Source: Mucilaginibacter oryzae (GTDB lineage Bacteria > Bacteroidota > Bacteroidia > Sphingobacteriales > Sphingobacteriaceae). From it: a stretch of 64,000 nt of DNA. Positions 54,627 through 63,640 of the stretch are shown piece after piece. The position numbers were made by a program, and so were the translations under genes. The notes under the pieces were generated by a model. The model saw only the letters and a program-made list of their open reading frames with translations. It was not told the DNA's origin and did not search any database. The DNA is taken from contig NZ_QGHA01000011.1 of assembly GCF_003148845.1 (NCBI RefSeq), forward strand, positions 62,001-126,000. The letters run 5' to 3'. Position 1 is the stretch's first letter; every line of letters begins with the position of its first letter.

Positions 54627-55976
54627 TCAAAACAACTCTACCAATCTTTCCAAAGCCATCCCTCTCGATCCTTTAATCAGGATGGTAGAATTGGTGATGG
54701 GGTTAGCTTTTAACCCGGCTATGGCGTCGTCCGCGGTTTCAAAAAAAACGGTAGATCCGGATCCCATCGCTTCGGATTGCTGACTTAAAAAGTCTTTACC
54801 AATAAAAATCCGCTCATCAACAGATGTATCCATAGCCTTACGGATAACGGCTGCGTGTTCAACGGCGGCTTCGGGGCCCATTTCAAACATATCGCCCAAA
54901 ATAAGCACCTTACGTTTAGCCTCAATTTTGCCCACATTTTCAATGGCTACAAACATGCTGCTTGGGTTGGCGTTGTAATAATCGCATATAAGGGTATTGG
55001 TAGCCGTTTGTACAATTTGCGAGCGGTTGTTTTTAGGCTGATAGCCTTCAATGCCGGTATTAATCTCTTCGGGCGATAAGCCTAAATACACGCCGATGCA
55101 TATTGCCACCAAAATATTGGGCAGGTTATAAGTGCCGGTTAGCTGGGTTTTAACTTTATATGTATCACCGGTTTTATTATTAGTCCAGGCCAAAGTAAGT
55201 AATGGCGAGTTTTCTAATAGTTCGCCGCTAATCAGGTTATCGATAGCGTCGGTACCGTAATATTCCACATGTTTTAAATGGCGTGCTGCGGCCATATCCA
55301 TTAAAACGGTATCGTCACTGTTAACAAAAACTACTCCGCTAAGCGTTTTTGCTCCCCCTTCAGGGGGCTGGGGGGCAAAGTAATCATACAGCTCCCCTTT
55401 GCCCTTCTTCACTCCCTCAACGCCGCCAAAGCCTTCCAGATGCGCCTTACCCACATTAGTAATTAAACCATGTGATGGCTGGGAAATGCTGCACAGCAAT
55501 TCAATTTCTTTTTGATGATTGGCGCCCATTTCAATAACGGCAACCTCGTGGCTGGCATCGATAGTTAAAATGGTAAGCGGTACGCCGATATGGTTGTTTA
55601 AATTGCCCTGTGTGGCCTGGGTTTTAAAGTGTTGGGAAAGTACGGCGTTGATGAGTTCTTTGGTAGTGGTTTTGCCGTTGGTGCCGGTAAGCCCCACTAC
55701 CGGGATGTTTAACTGCCGGCGGTGATGGCGGGCCAGATCCTGCAGGGTTGTCAGCACATCCTCAACCAACAGGTACCTGTCTCCCAGTTGATACTCCGGA
55801 TTATCGATCACCGCGTAGGCGGCACCGGCCACAATGGCTTTTTGAGCGAAGGTATTGGCATCAAACTTATCGCCCTTAAGAGCAAAGAACAGGCTGCCGG
55901 GAGCTATTTTGCGCGTATCGGTGCTGATAAGCGGGTGTTTGAGGTAGATATCGTAGAGTTGTTGGGTAGTAGTCAT
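54627..55976 (-). CDS. murF: UDP-MurNAc-tripeptide:D-Ala-D-Ala ligase MurF
   Basis: 449 aa. ATP site GLTGTNGKTTTKEL (about residue 94), VIEMGANHQKEIELL, GNLNNHIGVPLTIL and GDMFEMGPEA are classic MurF signs. It adds D-Ala-D-Ala to the cell wall precursor. Residues about 200-210 (FAPQPPEGGAK) are encoded by an exact 25-bp copy of an intergenic repeat, which interrupts a normally short loop in the central domain (residues 190-220). The gene is single on its operon here; no other mur genes are adjacent. Confidence 0.95.
   Translation of the reverse strand: MTTTQQLYDIYLKHPLISTDTRKIAPGSLFFALKGDKFDANTFAQKAIVAGAAYAVIDNPEYQLGDRYLLVEDVLTTLQDLARHHRRQLNIPVVGLTGTNGKTTTKELINAVLSQHFKTQATQGNLNNHIGVPLTILTIDASHEVAVIEMGANHQKEIELLCSISQPSHGLITNVGKAHLEGFGGVEGVKKGKGELYDYFAPQPPEGGAKTLSGVVFVNSDDTVLMDMAAARHLKHVEYYGTDAIDNLISGELLENSPLLTLAWTNNKTGDTYKVKTQLTGTYNLPNILVAICIGVYLGLSPEEINTGIEGYQPKNNRSQIVQTATNTLICDYYNANPSSMFVAIENVGKIEAKRKVLILGDMFEMGPEAAVEHAAVIRKAMDTSVDERIFIGKDFLSQQSEAMGSGSTVFFETADDAIAGLKANPITNSTILIKGSRGMALERLVELF
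55351..55375. repeat. 25-bp palindromic repeat inside murF
   Basis: Begins GCTCCCCCTT and ends GGGGGG after CAGGGGGCT; it is identical in all 25 positions to the copy at 61168-61192 and matches 23 of 25 in the inverted copy at 61069-61093. Inside murF the minus strand reads it in frame as APQPPEGGA. Confidence 0.9.
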
Positions 55977-56001
55977 GGTTTTAAAACAATTACATTTTTT
56001 C

Positions 56002-56119
56002 GCGCTCGTTCTTTTCTTGCGCTTGTATATAACAAGTGCTTAACCTGGGTTGGCGATTGTTTCGCCGGGTTTACGTTTTAAACGCAAACCCACATTAAGC
56101 GCTCGTTGTAAACGAGTGC
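56002..56119. repeat. Multi-hairpin REP-like element upstream of murF
   Basis: Four hairpins in a row: GCGCTTGT with ACAAGTGC (56019-56039); GGCGA with TCGCC (56052-56066); an 11-bp arm pair GGGTTT/AAACCC type (56067-56091); and GCGCTCGTT with AACGAGTGC (56099-56119). The first and last are the same unit with one compensating T-A to C-G change. A half-arm GCGCTCGTT lies at 56002-56010. It looks like a repetitive extragenic palindromic (REP) cluster. Confidence 0.7.
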
Positions 56120-56142
56120 AATTTACAAGTTAATAACAAAAA

Positions 56143-58305
56143 TTATTCCTCCCGGTTCATCCAGCTAATCACTGCTTTAATTTCGCCGTAGCTGTAATCT
56201 TCTCCTAAAATTTCTTTCAGGGGCGATAACCTTTCGGCACCGTAGGCTTCAACCGCATCAGCTATAACCGGCAGCTTTTCTTTTGAAACAAATTCATGAA
56301 CATCAATTTCGCCTGTTTGAATGTAATGGCTCAGGTGTCCTTCGATGGTAGTTGTTGCCAGTCCACGTTCATGTGCTATTTCGGCTACCGTTTTTCCGGC
56401 ACGGTATAAGGTAAATGTTTCGGTCTTGGTATCCTTGTTGTTTTTGGGTGATGAGGCAGATTGTCCTGATTTGGGTTTCCGCCTGGCCGATTTCTGTTTT
56501 ATTTTTGATGTGAGCCCCTTTTCGGCGCAATAAACTTTAACAGGCTCCAATAACTCACGGCCATAGCGGGCAAGTTTAATATCACCAAAGCCGGAGATCA
56601 TCCGCAGTTCATCCAGGCTTTGCGGCAGATAAGTGGCCATTTCCTGCAGGGTGGCATCTGATACAATAACGTAAGCAGGCACATTTTCGCCTTCGGCTAT
56701 ACCGCGCCTTACTTCCCGCAGGGTGTTGAACAATGGCGCTTCATAAGGTAAAGTTTCTTCGTGCTGTACTTCTTCTACCTTTTCTATTTCTATAAACTCC
56801 ACTTTTTGCTCTCCCTTTAATACTGCTGCACTTTGCTCGGTTAATTTCAGTACCGGGTACTCGTCGCCCGCGGTTTGCAGGTATCCCATAGTAACTAACT
56901 CGCGGATATGGTATTGCCAATCAGTTTTAGCGATGTCAGCACCGATGCCATATGTTTTTAGCTGCTTATGTTCTTCTCTAATCTTTTCGCTTTTTGATCC
57001 CCGCAAAAAATCAATGATATAATTGGTGCCGAAACGCTCATTTAAGCGGGTTACCGCCGAGAGTACCTTTTGGGCTATCAGCGTACCGTCAAAACGCTTG
57101 TATTCGGTAAGGCAAACATCACACGAGCCGCATTGCGCCGGAAAATCCTCGTCGAAATACTTCATAAGGTATTGACGGCGGCAGGAGCGCAGCTGGCAGT
57201 ATTTTACCATATCATTCAGCTTGTTGAGCATAATGCGGCTTTGTTGTTCATTCCCCTCTATTTTGGCAAAAGCCTGTAGTTTCATTGCATCGCCCGGCGA
57301 ATAAAGCAACAGGGCTTCGGATGGCAAGCCATCCCTGCCTGCCCGGCCTGTTTCCTGGTAGTAGCCCTCAATGTTTTTAGGCAGATCAACATGCACCACA
57401 TAGCGAACGTTGGATTTATTGATTCCCATGCCAAAGGCGATGGTTGCCACGATAATTTTAATATCATCGCGCAAAAAAGCTTCCTGGTTTCGGGCTTTCA
57501 CCTCGTTGCTCAGGCCTGCATGATAGGCTTCGGCAGCAAAGCCTTCTTCCTTTAAATCCTCCGCCAAAGCTTCGGTAGATTTACGGGAGAGACAATAAAT
57601 AATTCCCGATTCATCTTTATGCGCGCTTAAAAAATCAACTAACTGTTTAAAGCTGTTCTTTTTGGATATTACACGATAGGTAATGTTGGCGCGGTTAAAT
57701 GAGGATACAAAAACGGCAGGCGTTTTCAGGTTCAGCTTTTCGAGGATATCTTTCTGGGTAAGCTTATCGGCCGTGGCGGTAAGCGCTATTACGGGTACGC
57801 CTGGAAACTCTTCTTTTAACCCGGCAAGCATCAAATATTCGGGCCGGAAATCATGCCCCCATGAGGAGATACAGTGCGCCTCGTCAATAGCTATTTGCGA
57901 TACCTTAAGCGTTTTTAAAAAAGGCACCAGTTTGTTCTCCTTATTGTCGGCGCTAAAAAGGCGTTCAGGTGCAAGGTATAACAGCTTGATCTGGTTATCG
58001 CGCAATCGGTTGGCCAGGATGCGGGTTTCTTCCGGGTTTAATGATGAGTTGAGGAAAGCCGCAGGGATGCCGTTCACATTCAGGCTGTCTACCTGGTCTT
58101 TCATGAGGGCTATCAGCGGGGAGATCACAATGGTTAGCCCGTCCATCAAAACGGCCGGCAACTGGTAGCATAATGATTTGCCGCCGCCCGTGGGCATCAG
58201 CGCCATCACGTCATTCCCTTTTAATATATTTTGAATAATGGCTTCCTGCCCGTGCCTGAAGGCGCTGTAGCCAAAATACTTTTGAAGGGCTTGTTGTGGA
58301 TTCAT
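56143..58305 (-). CDS. recQ: ATP-dependent DNA helicase RecQ
   Basis: 720 aa from ATG 58305 (ATG 58317 is also possible); the longer frame with a GTG at 58458 runs into a repeat region. Motifs: MPTGGGKSLCYQLP (I), DEAHCISSWGHDFRPEY (II), ALTATA (III), YCLSRKST (IV), FGMGINKSNVRYV (V), QETGRAGRDGL (VI). The RQC zinc site has CRRQYLMKYF and CGSCDVC. HRDC and a C-terminal HTH (FTLYRAGKTVAEIAHERGLA) follow. It unwinds DNA in recombination and fork repair. Confidence 0.95.
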   Translation of the reverse strand: MNPQQALQKYFGYSAFRHGQEAIIQNILKGNDVMALMPTGGGKSLCYQLPAVLMDGLTIVISPLIALMKDQVDSLNVNGIPAAFLNSSLNPEETRILANRLRDNQIKLLYLAPERLFSADNKENKLVPFLKTLKVSQIAIDEAHCISSWGHDFRPEYLMLAGLKEEFPGVPVIALTATADKLTQKDILEKLNLKTPAVFVSSFNRANITYRVISKKNSFKQLVDFLSAHKDESGIIYCLSRKSTEALAEDLKEEGFAAEAYHAGLSNEVKARNQEAFLRDDIKIIVATIAFGMGINKSNVRYVVHVDLPKNIEGYYQETGRAGRDGLPSEALLLYSPGDAMKLQAFAKIEGNEQQSRIMLNKLNDMVKYCQLRSCRRQYLMKYFDEDFPAQCGSCDVCLTEYKRFDGTLIAQKVLSAVTRLNERFGTNYIIDFLRGSKSEKIREEHKQLKTYGIGADIAKTDWQYHIRELVTMGYLQTAGDEYPVLKLTEQSAAVLKGEQKVEFIEIEKVEEVQHEETLPYEAPLFNTLREVRRGIAEGENVPAYVIVSDATLQEMATYLPQSLDELRMISGFGDIKLARYGRELLEPVKVYCAEKGLTSKIKQKSARRKPKSGQSASSPKNNKDTKTETFTLYRAGKTVAEIAHERGLATTTIEGHLSHYIQTGEIDVHEFVSKEKLPVIADAVEAYGAERLSPLKEILGEDYSYGEIKAVISWMNREE

Positions 58306-58349
58306 AGATATGGCCATGTCAATGCTGCAAGTTAATAAGATCCAGGAAT

Positions 58350-58460
58350 GCAAAGATGTGCAAATTTTAGATGTGCAGATTTTGAATTTGAAATTTGCAG
58401 TGCCGAAAGGGATGGTGCAAAAAAATAATGTGCAGATCTGCAAATTCGAAATCTGCACAT
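58350..58460. repeat. Repeat cluster between recQ and the M14 peptidase
   Basis: The region holds several copies of GTGCAGAT and GCAAATT units; ATGTGCAGAT (58428-58437) is fully complementary to ATCTGCACAT (58451-58460) across a 13-base loop, and a T-run follows. It is a non-coding repeat, probably multi-copy, and gives a long false N-terminus to recQ. Confidence 0.65.
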
Positions 58461-58552
58461 CCTTTTTTTAATAAAATCTGTTAACGGTAAGGAAATACAT
58501 CGGGATTTTATTTTTAGATTAGCTTCTGCTATATTGCTACATATATAATTAT

Positions 58553-61060
58553 ATGATAAAAAAATTACTTCTTGCTTTAATAGCTGTCGCCACGGTTTTT
58601 ACGGGCTTCGCGCAAAAAATTCAATCTCCGCAGGAGTTTTTAGGTTATAAACCGGGTGAACAGTTTACCACGCATTACCGCATTGTAGAGTATTATAAAT
58701 ACATCGCCTCGGTATCAAAAAATGTAAAACTGCAGCAGTTTGGTACCACCAACGAGGGGAGGCCCCTGCTGGCTATGTTCATCGCATCTGATGAAAATAT
58801 CGGTCGCATGGAAGAAATTCGCCATAACAACATGAAGCTTGCAGGTATTGAAAGCGGAGCAGGCAGCACAAGCATGCCCGTAGTAACCTGGTTAAGCTTC
58901 AACGTGCATGGTAACGAACCTGCATCGAGCGAAGCTTCGATGTGGACTTTGTATGATCTGGTTGATCCTGCCAATAAAACTACCAAAGCATGGCTCAAAA
59001 ACATGCTGGTAGTGATAGACCCCTGTTTAAACCCCGATGGGCGCGACCGCTACGTGAACTTTTATAACTCGGTACACGGCATCGCCCCAGATCCGTCGCC
59101 AACCGCACGCGAGCACGTTGAACCATGGCCGGGCGGGCGGGTAAACCACTACTATTTCGATTTGAACCGCGACTGGGCATGGCAGCAGCAAAAAGAAACC
59201 CAGGCACGTGTAGGCCTGTATAACCAGTGGCTGCCGCAGGTACATGTTGATTACCACGAGCAGGGATACAACGCGCCATACTACTTTGCCCCGGCTGCCG
59301 AACCCTATCATAAAGACATTACCCAGTGGCAACGCCAGTTTCAGGTAACCATTGGTAAAAATAACGCCAAATATTTTGACCAGAACGGCTGGATGTATTT
59401 TACCAGATACGAGTTCGATCTGCTTTACCCATCATATGGCGATACTTATCCTTTATACAATGGCTCGATAGGTATGACTTACGAGCAGGGGGGGATCAGT
59501 GCCGGTTTAGCGGTGGTTACCCGTGCCGGTGATACATTGACTTTGGTGCAGCGTGTGGCCCATCATCATTCAACCAGTTTAAGTACGCTGGAAGTAGCTT
59601 CGGCCAATACACAAAAACTTTTAGAGGAGTACAAAAAGTTTTTTGATAACAACCGTAACAACCCTCCCGGCGAATACAAAACCTATGTGATTAAAAATGA
59701 TAATAACGGCAAAGTAAATGCGCTGGCAAAAATGCTTGACCGTAACGGCATCCAATACGGGTTTGGGTTAAGTAATAAAACGGCAACCGGGTTTAACTAC
59801 ATCACCCAAAAAACCGAACAATTTGACATAGGCGCGAACGACCTGGTGGTTAATGCCTATCAGCCTAAGGCGGTGCTGTTACATGTACTGTTGGAGCCAA
59901 AAACCTTCATTCCCGATTCGGCCACTTATGATATTACAGCCTGGAGTTTGCCTTATGCTTACGGCTTAAAGGCTTACGGCGTAAAAGAGTCATTTAAACC
60001 GGCCAGCGCCAAATGGGGTGTGCTTGACCCTGCTCCTTTAACTAATACCCATGCCTACGCTTACGTATCGGCCTGGCAATCGGTTAATGACGTGAAGTTT
60101 TTAGCTGCCCTGTTAAAAAAGAAGATCAAGGTACGTTATGCCGAAAAAGCTTTTGAAGTTGGCGGAAAACAATTTACGGCAGGATCACTGATTATTGCCC
60201 GCGCCGGAAATGATTACCCTGATTTCGACCAGGTGGTTACCCAAACCGCCGCCTCACTTAACCAGGAAATTACCGCCCTATCTACAGGCTTTGTTGATAA
60301 AGGATCGGATTTCGGTTCGGACGCCGTAAGGGTGATCCATCAGCCCAAAGTATTATTGGTGGCGGGCGAAGGCGTTAATTCGGAAGCGATGGGGGAGGTT
60401 TGGCATTTGTTTGAAGCGCAGATCGGTTACCCGGTTTCGCTGGTGAAATACCAGGACCTTGGCCGCACCAAACTAAGCGATTTTGACGTGGCTATTTTTC
60501 CGGATGGCCGTTATGATGATCTGATGTCTGAGAAACTGCAAAACTGGGTTCGCGACGGTGGTAAACTGATCGCTATGGAAAACGCGGTGTCATCATTAGT
60601 TGATAAAAAAGGCATCCTCCTAAAAAGAAAGGAAGATAAAAAGGACGATAAGGATAAAGACAAGGAAAAGGACAAGCCGGTTAAATTATATGGCGATCGC
60701 GAACGTTCGGCTATCAGTTCATCTATTCCCGGCGCTATCTTCAAGTTGAAATTGGATAATACCCACCCGCTTGGTTTCGGCCTACCCGATTACTATTATT
60801 CGTTAAAGCTGAATGATGATATATACGATCTGTTTGGCGATGACGAAGGTTGGAACGTGGGCACCCTTAAAAAGGATGGCTATGTATCGGGCTTTGTTGG
60901 TTCCGAATCAAAAAAGAAAATAAACAATGGTTTATTGCTGGGCGTTCAATCCATGGGCCGCGGCTCGGTAATTTACCTGGTCGACGATCCGCTGTTCCGC
61001 AGTTTCTGGGAAAACGGCAAGCTGCTGTTCAGCAACGCCGTGTTTATGGTAGGGCAGTAA
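58553..61060 (+). CDS. Secreted M14-family zinc metallopeptidase
   Basis: 835 aa with a signal peptide (near FTGFAQ). The zinc site is NVHGNEPASSEA (His and Glu, about residue 120), with DLNRDWAWQQQKE and HVDYHEQGYNAPYYFAP (second His) as in M14 carboxypeptidases. The C-terminal half (from about 420) has a Lys/Asp-rich stretch (KEDKKDDKDKDKEKD) and an amidotransferase-like part. Members act on peptides in the periplasm or outside. It is followed by a terminator block with inverted repeats. Confidence 0.9.
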   Translation: MIKKLLLALIAVATVFTGFAQKIQSPQEFLGYKPGEQFTTHYRIVEYYKYIASVSKNVKLQQFGTTNEGRPLLAMFIASDENIGRMEEIRHNNMKLAGIESGAGSTSMPVVTWLSFNVHGNEPASSEASMWTLYDLVDPANKTTKAWLKNMLVVIDPCLNPDGRDRYVNFYNSVHGIAPDPSPTAREHVEPWPGGRVNHYYFDLNRDWAWQQQKETQARVGLYNQWLPQVHVDYHEQGYNAPYYFAPAAEPYHKDITQWQRQFQVTIGKNNAKYFDQNGWMYFTRYEFDLLYPSYGDTYPLYNGSIGMTYEQGGISAGLAVVTRAGDTLTLVQRVAHHHSTSLSTLEVASANTQKLLEEYKKFFDNNRNNPPGEYKTYVIKNDNNGKVNALAKMLDRNGIQYGFGLSNKTATGFNYITQKTEQFDIGANDLVVNAYQPKAVLLHVLLEPKTFIPDSATYDITAWSLPYAYGLKAYGVKESFKPASAKWGVLDPAPLTNTHAYAYVSAWQSVNDVKFLAALLKKKIKVRYAEKAFEVGGKQFTAGSLIIARAGNDYPDFDQVVTQTAASLNQEITALSTGFVDKGSDFGSDAVRVIHQPKVLLVAGEGVNSEAMGEVWHLFEAQIGYPVSLVKYQDLGRTKLSDFDVAIFPDGRYDDLMSEKLQNWVRDGGKLIAMENAVSSLVDKKGILLKRKEDKKDDKDKDKEKDKPVKLYGDRERSAISSSIPGAIFKLKLDNTHPLGFGLPDYYYSLKLNDDIYDLFGDDEGWNVGTLKKDGYVSGFVGSESKKKINNGLLLGVQSMGRGSVIYLVDDPLFRSFWENGKLLFSNAVFMVGQ

Positions 61061-61068
61061 CTCTCGGG

Positions 61069-61093
61069 CCCCCCAACCCCCTAAAGGGGGAGC
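61069..61093. repeat. 25-bp palindromic repeat, inverted copy
   Basis: CCCCCCAACCCCCTAAAGGG followed by GGAGC is the reverse complement of the unit at 61168-61192 with two differences. It is only eight bases after the peptidase stop codon and is the left arm of a nested inverted structure. Confidence 0.85.
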
Positions 61094-61111
61094 AACTACA
61101 TCGCTTTAAAA

Positions 61112-61150
61112 ACAAAAGGTCTGTTTTCATTTTGAAAACAGACCTTTTGT
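61112..61150. terminator. Bidirectional terminator between convergent genes
   Basis: An 18-bp perfect stem, ACAAAAGGTCTGTTTTCA (61112-61129) with its complement at 61133-61150, closes a TTT loop. It is between the plus-strand peptidase and the minus-strand outer-membrane gene, centrally between the two repeat arms, and A/T ends on both sides let it work in both directions. Confidence 0.85.
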
Positions 61151-61167
61151 GAATATGCTATTCAAAA

Positions 61168-61192
61168 GCTCCCCCTTCAGGGGGCTGGGGGG
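61168..61192. repeat. 25-bp palindromic repeat, direct copy
   Basis: Identical to the murF-embedded unit. Its last base is next to the stop codon (TAA) of the outer-membrane gene, so any hairpin will involve the 3' end of that message. Confidence 0.9.
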
Positions 61193-63640
61193 TTAATTAT
61201 TACCCTTCACCCTTCCTTTTTCATCGTCGGCCCCGCTGCGGTGCTGGCGTATTTTGATGGCGCTGTTGCCGAAGTTGTAAGTGAGCGTCAGGCGCATTAT
61301 ACGGGTATCATTTTTTTGTTTGATGGTGAAATTATTGTTGATCACCTGGCTGCTTAAATCATTGCGGCGGATGTTGAAGATATCGTCACAAGATGCCTTG
61401 ATATTGAATTTCTTTTCCATGAATGATTTGCTGATGCCCATATCAACCGAATAACGCGGCCTGATTTTATAGATGCCGTAGGTTAAAGGGGATTGATAAT
61501 CGCCCATTACTTCAAAACGGTAACCTGCAAATTTAAAAGTTTGCGTGGTGCGGCCCTGGAAAGCCCATTGCCCGTCGTTAAATTTTTGCCCCGCCAATGT
61601 ATCCGATTTAAAGCCGAGGTAGAACGAGGTAAGGTTGACATTACCTTCCCACCATTTGGTGATGGTGAACGGCGTGTTCACATTAATATTATAGGCCGTT
61701 TGGGTTTGCAGGTTCTGGTGTGTTTCAAAAGTGCGTTTGCCTTCAGTCAGTATCAGTTCGGTAATAGCATTGGTGGTATGGCTGTAGCCCAAGCTCACGT
61801 TAACAGTTTTATTATAGGTATAGTTAAACTCAAAGTTTTGCGTGTATTGCGGGTTAAGGAACGCGTTGCCCTGCGAATAGGTATAAGGATCAAGATAATA
61901 GATGAACGGGTTGAGGTCATCATAACCCGGGCGGTCTATACGGCGGCTGTATGAAAAGCTAACCTCGTTTTTATCGTTAATGGTTTGATTAATGAACGCG
62001 CTCGGAAACCAGTTCAGATAACTCCTTTTTACCGGCGTACTGCCTATGAGGTTACCTGTTGAACGGGTTTGCTCGGCACGTAAACCAATTTGCACCGAGA
62101 ATTTCTTAAACTGCTTGTTCAGGTTCAGGTAGCCTGCGTTAATTTTTTCATCGTAAATAAAGCGGTTGGTGCGGTTGGTATCATTGCGGTAAGCCCCGTT
62201 ATCGTAAATCTGGGCCTGCAAATCATTATCGGTTTTTACACTGCTGAATTTTACACCGGCTTCCAGTTTGATGGTTTTGGTAAGCGGTTTTGCATAATCG
62301 GCTTTACCGGTATATATGCTGATGGTTGATGGGCTTTGGTTACGCAGCATTTGCGGATCATGCTGTTTACTGCCATCTGCCAAAAAGTAATCGGTATTGT
62401 ACATGGCGTTCGAGTTGTTTTTGAATTTGGAATAATCCAGGTCAATGCTCAGCTCCTGGCCGTTAGTGTCCAGTTTAAGCCTGTCGTTCAGGTTAAGGGC
62501 GAAGTTTTTATAGGTTTGCCTGATATCTGATGTGGTATGCAGCGATGAATCGGCTACGCCAAATTGTTTACCTATAATAGTAGTGTTATTATTGTAATCC
62601 CTGCCGCTGTTCGAGTAGCCGCTCACCACAAAGCCAATGGTATGTTTTGGTGTCAGGTCGTAATCGGCGCCTAAACGGTAGTTATTATAATGATTGCTGC
62701 TCGGCATATCCGATTTTTGGTTGAAATAGGTTTTGTTCCCAAGCGAATCGCTGATGATCCGGTTCAGACCGATATCATGGGCCCTTTTGTTATCTCCGCG
62801 GCTTAACGACGTAAATAAGTTAAGCGCGCCCTGTTTATGGTTGATATTAAGACTGCTGTTATCGCGCCAGTAACGGCTTTTAGCCCCGCCAACGGTAATG
62901 CTGCCATTAGTGCCCGATTGGGTGTTTTTTTTCAGTTTGATGTTGATGATGCCCGAGTTGCCGGCAGCATCGTACTTGGCCGAAGGGTTGGTAATGATCT
63001 CGATAGATTTAATGGTATTACCATCGGTAGAGCGGAGCAAGGTAGCCAGTTGCGCGGCGGTTAGGTACGTAAGCTTATCATTAATCATCACGGTTACGCC
63101 CTGTTTACCTTTCAGGCTGATGTTATCGTCCTTATCCACAGTAACGCCCGGCGCTCGTTCTAAAATCTCCATGGCGGTATTGCCTGCTGCCAATACGCTA
63201 TTTTCCACATTCATAACCGTACGGTCAATTTTACGTTCGATGAGCGGTTTGGTGGCCGTGATGGTTACACCTTTCAGTTCTGTGGCGCCCGCAGGCATGC
63301 TTAGTGTTGGCACGGTTACATGCTGGCTGCCCTGGGCAACGGCAAACGGTTTGCTTACCGCTTTTTTGTAGCCTACCGCGGTTGCTTTAATTAAATAGTT
63401 ACCGGCTTTGATTTTCTCGAAGGTGTAAGCGCCAACCTCGTTACTTAAAGCCCCCTTAATTACGGTCGAGTCTGTGGCCCGCAATAAGCTAACGGTAGCG
63501 TAATCAACAGGCTTACCTTGCCCGTTCACTACCAAGCCCGATACCTTTGCCGAAGGCCCGGTCTGCTGCGCCAATGATACACTGCAGCTGATGGTAACAA
63601 GCAGCAGTGTACAAAATATGTTGTGTATGATATATTTCAT
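61193..63640 (-). CDS. Outer-membrane beta-barrel family protein (TonB-receptor-like)
   Basis: 815 aa with a signal peptide (near VSLAQ). A carboxypeptidase-regulatory-like domain (about 30-115, SGLVVNGQGKPVDYATVSLL) is followed by a plug domain (KTIKSIEIITNPSAKYDAAG, about 200-235) and a beta-barrel. The plug motif with NPSAKYDAAGNSGIINIKLK and the lack of a TonB-box point to the OMP_b-brl_3 family, common in Bacteroidota, rather than SusC. The cargo is unknown. Confidence 0.9.
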   Translation of the reverse strand: MKYIIHNIFCTLLLVTISCSVSLAQQTGPSAKVSGLVVNGQGKPVDYATVSLLRATDSTVIKGALSNEVGAYTFEKIKAGNYLIKATAVGYKKAVSKPFAVAQGSQHVTVPTLSMPAGATELKGVTITATKPLIERKIDRTVMNVENSVLAAGNTAMEILERAPGVTVDKDDNISLKGKQGVTVMINDKLTYLTAAQLATLLRSTDGNTIKSIEIITNPSAKYDAAGNSGIINIKLKKNTQSGTNGSITVGGAKSRYWRDNSSLNINHKQGALNLFTSLSRGDNKRAHDIGLNRIISDSLGNKTYFNQKSDMPSSNHYNNYRLGADYDLTPKHTIGFVVSGYSNSGRDYNNNTTIIGKQFGVADSSLHTTSDIRQTYKNFALNLNDRLKLDTNGQELSIDLDYSKFKNNSNAMYNTDYFLADGSKQHDPQMLRNQSPSTISIYTGKADYAKPLTKTIKLEAGVKFSSVKTDNDLQAQIYDNGAYRNDTNRTNRFIYDEKINAGYLNLNKQFKKFSVQIGLRAEQTRSTGNLIGSTPVKRSYLNWFPSAFINQTINDKNEVSFSYSRRIDRPGYDDLNPFIYYLDPYTYSQGNAFLNPQYTQNFEFNYTYNKTVNVSLGYSHTTNAITELILTEGKRTFETHQNLQTQTAYNINVNTPFTITKWWEGNVNLTSFYLGFKSDTLAGQKFNDGQWAFQGRTTQTFKFAGYRFEVMGDYQSPLTYGIYKIRPRYSVDMGISKSFMEKKFNIKASCDDIFNIRRNDLSSQVINNNFTIKQKNDTRIMRLTLTYNFGNSAIKIRQHRSGADDEKGRVKGNN

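Noticed and set aside
56306..58458. Extended N-terminus of RecQ from a GTG at 58458
   Set aside because: The added residues come from a non-coding repeat; the family start matches MNPQQALQKYFGY at 58305.
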